From DATGMB01 sp035293845 (GTDB lineage Bacteria; Acidobacteriota; Terriglobia; Bryobacterales; Bryobacteraceae): a stretch of 21,897 bases of DNA. Position numbers and translations under genes: made by a program. Location: NCBI GenBank assembly GCA_035293845.1, contig DATGMB010000034.1, forward strand, positions 1 to 21,897, read 5' to 3'. The notes beneath the pieces are model-generated. The model ran no database searches. It was not told where the DNA came from and saw nothing but the letters and a program-made list of their open reading frames with translations. Below are positions 21,041 to 21,897 of the stretch, piece after piece (within the stretch, counting starts at the first letter, position 1; each line of letters starts with the position of its first letter).

Positions 21041-21046
21041 ATTCTA
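21041..21046 (-). promoter_or_regulatory. -10 promoter element (TAGAAT) for ffh
   Basis: TAGAAT on the minus strand ends 7 nt before the ffh ATG at 21033, and there is no ribosome-binding site in the spacer. A leaderless ffh mRNA is predicted. No clear -35 is visible. Confidence 0.5.
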
Positions 21047-21074
21047 GGCTCTTACCAGCTTACCGCAGAGCAAA

Positions 21075-21125
21075 CAGAGCCGCGACCGTAAGGGAGCGTG
21101 TGCCCCGCTTGCGACCGCAGCTCTG
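21075..21125. repeat. Imperfect palindrome between the cold-shock gene and ffh
   Basis: CAGAGCCGCGACCGTAAGGG (from 21075) and the reverse complement of the sequence ending at 21125 (CAGAGCTGCGGTCGCAAGCG) differ at five of 20 positions, around a short GTGTG-type loop. It would form a roughly 20-bp stem with mismatches. No U-tract follows. The sequence resembles an intergenic palindrome I recall as frequent in Acidobacteriota genomes; this is memory, not a search. Confidence 0.6.
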
Positions 21126-21136
21126 ATGTCTGCTGA

Positions 21137-21550
21137 TTATTTCTCCGGCGCGATCCGGACACTGCTGGCGGCCATTTTGCCGGTGCGGTCCATGCCCAGT
21201 TCATAGAGCACGCGCGTGCCGGGACGCAGGTCGGTCGCCAGGCCTTCCACCAGGCGCGATACGTGGAAGAAAATGTCCCTGCCGCCGTCATCCGGGCGCA
21301 GGAAACCGAAGCCCTTGGCTTCGAAGTACGTGACCACCGACCCGGACTGCTCGCCCGCCGGCGTCTCACTCGCCTCGCCGGATTCGGCCGAAGCCTGCGA
21401 AGGCCGGCTGGTTTTATCGCCGACCCCCTGCTTAATCAGCGCGAGATCCGCCTCGGTCAGATCCGTGGGCGGCTGGGTTTCGGTGGGAATCTGGAGGTTC
21501 GGATTACGCTTCCGAGCCTCCTCAAACAACCTCTTCTGGCGTGCGTTCAA
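21137..21550 (-). CDS. Cold-shock-domain protein with long N-terminal extension
   Basis: A 137-residue protein from a TTG start at 21550; AGAGGA about 9 nt upstream supports this, but an in-frame CTG 8 codons upstream, overlapping the previous gene's stop, is possible. Residues 1-66 are charged and low complexity (NARQKRLFEEARKRNPNLQ, then Ser/Glu/Ala-rich). The cold-shock domain is C-terminal (about 68-135): SGSVVTYFEAKGFGFLRPDD with RNP1-like KGFGFL, and RDIFFHVSRL with RNP2. It lacks the aromatic pattern of classic CspA at a few places but keeps the key Phe/His. Most Csp proteins are about 70 aa, so the extension is unusual. It probably binds single-stranded RNA or DNA. It sits 20 bp after the Tudor-like gene and is likely cotranscribed. 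Confidence 0.85.
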   Translation of the reverse strand: MNARQKRLFEEARKRNPNLQIPTETQPPTDLTEADLALIKQGVGDKTSRPSQASAESGEASETPAGEQSGSVVTYFEAKGFGFLRPDDGGRDIFFHVSRLVEGLATDLRPGTRVLYELGMDRTGKMAASSVRIAPEK

Positions 21551-21570
21551 GGCGTGAATATCCTCTGCGT

Positions 21571-21798
21571 TCAGGCTGTCGCCGGCGCGCTCTTCTTGCG
21601 CCGCGCGCCCTTCTTCTCGGCGGGGGGCTGCCGGTCGCTCTTCTTCAAACTGCCCATCACCATGCCGGTGACGAACTTCTTTTCGCCGTGATCGTCAAAC
21701 TTGATCACGATGCGTTCATCGCTGCTGGACAGGACCGTCCCCAGACCGAATTTTTGATGCTCGACCTGAGCGCCCTGTGAAAAATTATTGGAAGCCAT
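21571..21798 (-). CDS. UvrD/PcrA-tail-like Tudor (SH3-like) small protein (75 aa)
   Basis: A 75-residue protein. VEHQKFGLGTVLSSSDERIVIKFDDHGEKKFV (about residues 12-43) follows the pattern of the C-terminal Tudor-like domain of UvrD/PcrA helicases ('V.H..FG.G.V......V.F...G.K.L'), which contacts RNA polymerase in those proteins. Here it is free-standing, with a Lys/Arg-rich tail (KKSDRQPPAEKKGARRKKSA) that would bind nucleic acid. The call rests on pattern recognition. The start at 21798 lacks a close ribosome-binding site; GAGGAG is about 18 nt upstream. The 99 bp beyond it (21799-21897) show no gene. Confidence 0.75.
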   Translation of the reverse strand: MASNNFSQGAQVEHQKFGLGTVLSSSDERIVIKFDDHGEKKFVTGMVMGSLKKSDRQPPAEKKGARRKKSAPATA

Positions 21799-21897
21799 AG
21801 ATTTGCTAAGCGTTGCTCCTCGGATGGATTGCGGGGACCGCGGGATGCGGAAATAGCGCGGTGGAAGTATCGGGGCGAAATACCACGGTGAACTAAG

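Noticed and set aside
1..21897. CRISPR arrays, tRNA/rRNA genes, insertion sequences, prophage or defence systems
   Set aside because: No regularly spaced repeats, no tRNA-like cloverleaf recognised by eye, and no transposase, integrase, nuclease-defence or toxin-antitoxin protein in any frame.

Overview
The window reads as a GC-rich chromosomal segment of an Acidobacteriota bacterium, most likely from the Solibacter/Bryobacter group. This is inference from gene content: a standalone MacB/FtsX-type 'orphan' permease of the kind expanded in Acidobacteriota, a PEP-CTERM surface protein, a VirB10-like glycine-zipper protein, and an ffh-rpsP-khpA-rimM-trmD-rplS-rnhB translation/secretion block. 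No tRNA, rRNA, CRISPR array, insertion sequence or prophage gene was seen. All gaps between genes are under 200 bp.

Layout. 1-2000 (minus strand): a six-Cys zinc-ribbon miniprotein, a DinB-like protein, a class V aminotransferase, and a DUF3079 gene cut by the window edge. 2096-4872 (plus): an exported gamma-glutamyltranspeptidase-family enzyme overlapping a DUF72 gene. 4901-7291 (minus): the orphan permease. 7416-7979 (plus): two small exported Cys/His-rich proteins, ending in a strong hairpin shared with the convergent RraA-family gene (8010-8735, minus). 8765-9905 (minus): a VirB10-like exported protein followed by a hypothetical protein. 10029-13208 (minus): a PEP-CTERM protein with a GSGVSTGSG repeat, then a five-TM LtaS-like alkaline-phosphatase-superfamily enzyme. 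13394-16272 (plus, divergent): a two-component system whose kinase has the TM-PDZ-multiTM-GAF-HisKA_3-HATPase layout of Bacillus ComP, translationally coupled to a NarL-type regulator. 16306-21798 (minus): housekeeping block, transcribed in the order UvrD-tail-like Tudor protein, cold-shock-domain protein, ffh, rpsP, khpA, rimM, trmD, rplS, rnhB, small membrane protein.

How the genes work together. The right third is a ribosome/SRP biogenesis cluster with tight stop/start overlaps: khpA-rimM-trmD and rnhB to the membrane protein. The middle is envelope-directed: an exported repeat protein and a membrane-anchored phosphotransferase or sulfatase face a ComP-like sensor kinase pair. The small Cys-rich proteins suggest envelope metal handling.

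The most notable patterns are these. (1) Sigma70-type -10 hexamers (TATAAT, TACAAT, TAGAAT, TATCAT, GATAAT) lie only 6-10 nt before the start codons of about eight unit-leading genes, which predicts widespread leaderless transcription. (2) A 51-residue exported peptide carries three evenly spaced CC pairs and a His tail. (3) A ComP-like kinase is present without a recognisable pheromone gene. (4) The GGT-family enzyme has lost most of the residues that bind the glutamyl group. (5) Two imperfect intergenic palindromes flank ffh.
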